Shown: positions 61,570 through 64,000 of the stretch, in pieces
Numbering within the stretch: position 1 is the first letter of the stretch
Layout: the number at the start of each line of letters is the position of its first letter
NCBI RefSeq assembly: GCF_022968135.1
Contig: NZ_JALJRA010000011.1
Location: 141,718 to 205,717, forward strand
Direction: 5' to 3'
Length of the DNA stretch: 64,000 bases
From: Pseudorhizobium tarimense
Lineage (GTDB): Bacteria; Pseudomonadota; Alphaproteobacteria; Rhizobiales; Rhizobiaceae
Translations under genes and position numbers: made by a program
Notes under the pieces: generated by a model
Told to the model about the DNA's origin: nothing
Databases searched by the model: none
What the model saw: only the letters and a program-made list of their open reading frames with translations

Positions 61570-63915
61570 ATGGCTATATTGCTTACCGCGATCCTTTTTG
61601 CATTGATCGGGATCGCGCTCGCAGCCGGCGGCATTCAGTTGCTGATGCTCGGCGGGAGCGCTTATTACCTCATTACCGGGATCGGCTTCATCATCACCGC
61701 CATCCTGCTTTACATGCGGCGTTCTTCCGCCTTGATCCTTTACGCCATCATCGTCATCGGCTCCTTGTCCTGGGCTGTATGGGAAGTCGGCCTCGACTGG
61801 TGGCAGCTCGGGCCGCGTGGCGGCGTCGTGATCGTGCTCGGCCTCTGGCTTCTCACGCCGTGGATCCGCAAGCCGCTCGGCTTCAAGAGCCCCACAGGCG
61901 CCCGCTATGCAGCCAGCGCGACACCGCTGGCAGCAGCCGTCGTCATCTCCATCCTTGTCGCGATCATCGCAATGTTCACCAACAGCACGGATCTTGAAGG
62001 CCGCCTGCCGGAAGAGCAGGTTGTCGCGGCACCCAATCTTGGCGGCGATGTGCCACCCGGCGAATGGCACCAATATGGCCGCACTCCCTATGGCCAGCGC
62101 TATTCGCCGCTGGACCAGGTCAACGTCGAGAATGTCGATGAGCTGGAAGAGGTCTGGCGCTACCAGACAGGCGACGTGAAACTGCCGGAAGACGTCGGCG
62201 AAACCACCTACCAAGTGACACCCCTCAAGGTCGGCAACAGCCTTTACATCTGCACGCCGCACAACTGGGCCATCGCGATCAATGCGACGACCGGTGAGGA
62301 GCAGTGGAAATATGATCCGAACGCCGGGCTCAATCCGGATCGCCAGCATCAGACATGCCGCGGCGTCACCTATTATCAGGATCCCGCCGCCCAGCCTGAC
62401 GCGCCTTGCGCCCAGCGAGTTTATTTGCCGACATCCGATGCGCGGTTGATCGCCTTGGATGCAACGAACGGCGAAGTCTGCACCTCGTTTGCCGATCAGG
62501 GCACACTGCAGCTTGAAGCCAAGATGCCCTACAACCCCGCGGGCTATTACTATTCAACCTCGCCACCCGTTATCGCCGCAGGCAAGATTATCATCGGCGG
62601 GGCCGTCAACGACAACTATTCAATCCGCTCTCCTTCCGGCGTGATCCGGGCCTTCGACGTAAACAACGGGGAACTGGTTTGGAACTGGGACTCCGGTAAT
62701 CCGGACCAGACCGAGCCTCTGCCGCCGGGCGAGACCTATACTGCCAACTCTCCCAATAGCTGGTCGATCTTCAGCGTCGATGAGGATCTCGGCCTCGTCT
62801 ACATTCCCTTGGGGAACCAGGTGCCCGACCAGTTGGGCATGGGGCGCAGCGAGCCGGTGGAAAAGTACTCCTCGTCAATCGTCGCGCTGGACATCAACAC
62901 CGGTGCCGATCGCTGGGTCCAGCAGACTGTCCATCACGACCTCTGGGACATGGACGTTCCGGCCCAGCCGGTTCTCATGGACTTGTCGCAGCCGGATGGT
63001 TCAATCGTCCCGGCGCTGATCGGGCCGACGAAGCAGGGCGACATCTACGTCCTCGATCGGCGTAGCGGCGAACCTCTGCAGCCGATCCGGGAGATCCCCG
63101 CTCCAGGCGGCGCAATCCCTGAAGATTTCACGTCGCCGACGCAGCCGATCACGGCACTCACGTTCCGCCCACGCACGCTTGAGGGCCGCGACATGTGGGG
63201 CATCACCATGTTCGACCAGATGGTGTGCCGTATCCGTCTGAAGCAGCTGAAGTACGAAGGCCAGTACACGCCGCCTTCGGTGGAGGGCACGCTCGTCTAT
63301 CCGGGCAACTTCGGCACCTTCAACTGGGGTTCAATCGCCGTTGATCCCGAGCGGATGGTCATGTTCGGCATGCCGACGTATCTGGCTTTCACGTCCCAGC
63401 TTATACCGCGTGCGGAAGTGCCGGAACGTCAGCCGGGACAGACCGGGTCCGAACAGGGCATCAACCAGAATGAAGGCGCCCCCTACGCGGTGAAGATGGG
63501 CCCGTTCCTCGGACCGCTGCAGATCCCTTGCCAGGCTCCGCCATGGGGCTACGTCGCGGGCGCAAACCTTCGTAACGGCGAGATCGCCTACAAGCAGAAG
63601 AACGGTACCGTTTACGACATGACGCCGCTGCCGCTGCCGTTCAAGCTAGGCGTGCCGGGCATCGGTGGCCCGATGATCACCAAGGGTGGCGTGGCCTTCC
63701 TGGGCGCCGCGGTCGACAACTACCTGCGGGCCTATAACCTGACCAACGGCGAGCAGCTCTGGGAGACGCGTCTGCCGGCGGGCGGACAGGCGACACCGAT
63801 GACCTACTCGGTGGACGATGGCCGGCAGTTCGTCGTGATGGTGGCCGGCGGTCACGGCTCGATAGGCACGACGCCCGGCGACTACGTCATCGCCTACGCG
63901 CTTCCGCAAGACTAA
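61570..63915 (+). CDS. gcd: PQQ-dependent membrane-bound glucose dehydrogenase (Gcd-like)
   Basis: 781 residues from ATG 61570 (AGGAATTCAGAC upstream). Five N-terminal membrane helices (about 1-135) anchor an eight-bladed PQQ propeller (about 160-781): PPGEWHQYGRTPYGQRYSPLDQ, HDLWDMDVPAQPVLMDL (quinoprotein signature), and a C-terminal VVMVAGGHGS block. The length matches E. coli Gcd (796). It oxidises glucose or other aldoses to the lactone in the periplasm, passing electrons to ubiquinone. PQQ synthesis genes are not in the window. Substrate could be another sugar or polyol. Confidence 0.92.
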   Translation: MAILLTAILFALIGIALAAGGIQLLMLGGSAYYLITGIGFIITAILLYMRRSSALILYAIIVIGSLSWAVWEVGLDWWQLGPRGGVVIVLGLWLLTPWIRKPLGFKSPTGARYAASATPLAAAVVISILVAIIAMFTNSTDLEGRLPEEQVVAAPNLGGDVPPGEWHQYGRTPYGQRYSPLDQVNVENVDELEEVWRYQTGDVKLPEDVGETTYQVTPLKVGNSLYICTPHNWAIAINATTGEEQWKYDPNAGLNPDRQHQTCRGVTYYQDPAAQPDAPCAQRVYLPTSDARLIALDATNGEVCTSFADQGTLQLEAKMPYNPAGYYYSTSPPVIAAGKIIIGGAVNDNYSIRSPSGVIRAFDVNNGELVWNWDSGNPDQTEPLPPGETYTANSPNSWSIFSVDEDLGLVYIPLGNQVPDQLGMGRSEPVEKYSSSIVALDINTGADRWVQQTVHHDLWDMDVPAQPVLMDLSQPDGSIVPALIGPTKQGDIYVLDRRSGEPLQPIREIPAPGGAIPEDFTSPTQPITALTFRPRTLEGRDMWGITMFDQMVCRIRLKQLKYEGQYTPPSVEGTLVYPGNFGTFNWGSIAVDPERMVMFGMPTYLAFTSQLIPRAEVPERQPGQTGSEQGINQNEGAPYAVKMGPFLGPLQIPCQAPPWGYVAGANLRNGEIAYKQKNGTVYDMTPLPLPFKLGVPGIGGPMITKGGVAFLGAAVDNYLRAYNLTNGEQLWETRLPAGGQATPMTYSVDDGRQFVVMVAGGHGSIGTTPGDYVIAYALPQD

Positions 63916-63971
63916 CGAAGAAGGCCCGGGTCGCGAGCAGGCTTTGTGGAAAGCCGGGCAAATCAGATATG

Positions 63972-64000
63972 ATGGCCACCTCGGGAACGGGTGGCCATTT
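63972..64000 (+). terminator. Hairpin terminator downstream of gcd (at window edge)
   Basis: Perfect nine-base stem ATGGCCACC (63972-63980) with GGTGGCCAT (63990-63998), followed by T residues that run off the window. It is consistent with an intrinsic terminator; the full T-run cannot be seen. Confidence 0.7.

Noticed and set aside
63984..63988. GGAAC near the window end
   Set aside because: It lies in the loop of the gcd terminator and its would-be -10 falls outside the window, so it cannot be assessed.

Overview
The window looks like a replicon segment from an alphaproteobacterium of the Rhizobiaceae (Sinorhizobium/Ensifer/Rhizobium type). The evidence is high GC, tightly packed operons with ATGA overlaps, rhizobial-style ABC and TctCBA uptake systems, an HWE histidine kinase, an EcfG-type sigma factor, a NepR-like protein, multiple ku genes beside a PE-LIG-POL ligD, and many short hydrophilic stress proteins typical of this family. 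No rRNA, tRNA, phage, IS element or CRISPR array was seen. The mix of transport, catabolism and stress genes with almost no housekeeping genes suggests a chromid, megaplasmid or accessory chromosomal region (inference).

Layout. 0-15 kb is metabolic. It holds the end of a molybdate ABC transporter (modB end, modC), an mmsB-type dehydrogenase, a molybdopterin sulfite-oxidase-like enzyme, two PLP aminotransferases, a DUF763 protein, a TetR regulator, an operon for a two-component flavin monooxygenase (LLM oxygenase, flavin reductase, MFS carrier) divergent from an XRE-cupin regulator, an NAD(P)H:FMN-type flavoprotein, and a cyanide-insensitive-type cytochrome bd operon with a 37-residue DUF2474 subunit. 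14.7-24.4 kb is a first stress cluster: small hydrophilic proteins, an EEP phosphatase, an LPG-synthase-like membrane protein, a two-HKD phospholipase D, a DUF892 ferritin-like protein, asparagine synthase and a disulfide oxidoreductase. 24.5-36.6 kb holds two uptake systems: a DctB/DctD-like pair next to tctCBA, and a LacI-controlled CUT1 sugar ABC transporter. 36.6-64 kb is a second, larger stress cluster: an HWE kinase, topoisomerase IB, DJ-1/PfpI, a caa3-type oxidase operon, glgX/glgA, DUF2934, DUF2188, DUF892, a BON protein, a cysteine hydrolase, a NepR-like protein, ku / ligD-ku, an EcfG-type sigma factor, GST, UdgX and membrane glucose dehydrogenase.

The unifying observation is regulatory. 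Reading the intergenic regions by eye on both strands, I find 26 correctly oriented copies of the alphaproteobacterial general-stress (EcfG/RpoE2) promoter, GGAAC-N16/17-nGTT. Fifteen end in exact CGTT. All lie within about 130 bp of a start codon. They precede DNA repair (two ku loci, ligD, UdgX, topoisomerase IB), respiration (caa3 oxidase, gcd), glycogen metabolism, membrane-lipid enzymes and many uncharacterised small proteins. One also precedes the EcfG-type sigma gene itself. Two of the promoters are 27-bp palindromes that should fire in both directions. The window therefore reads as a general-stress-response island that carries a sigma factor, a candidate NepR-type anti-sigma factor and a candidate sensor kinase, but no PhyR.
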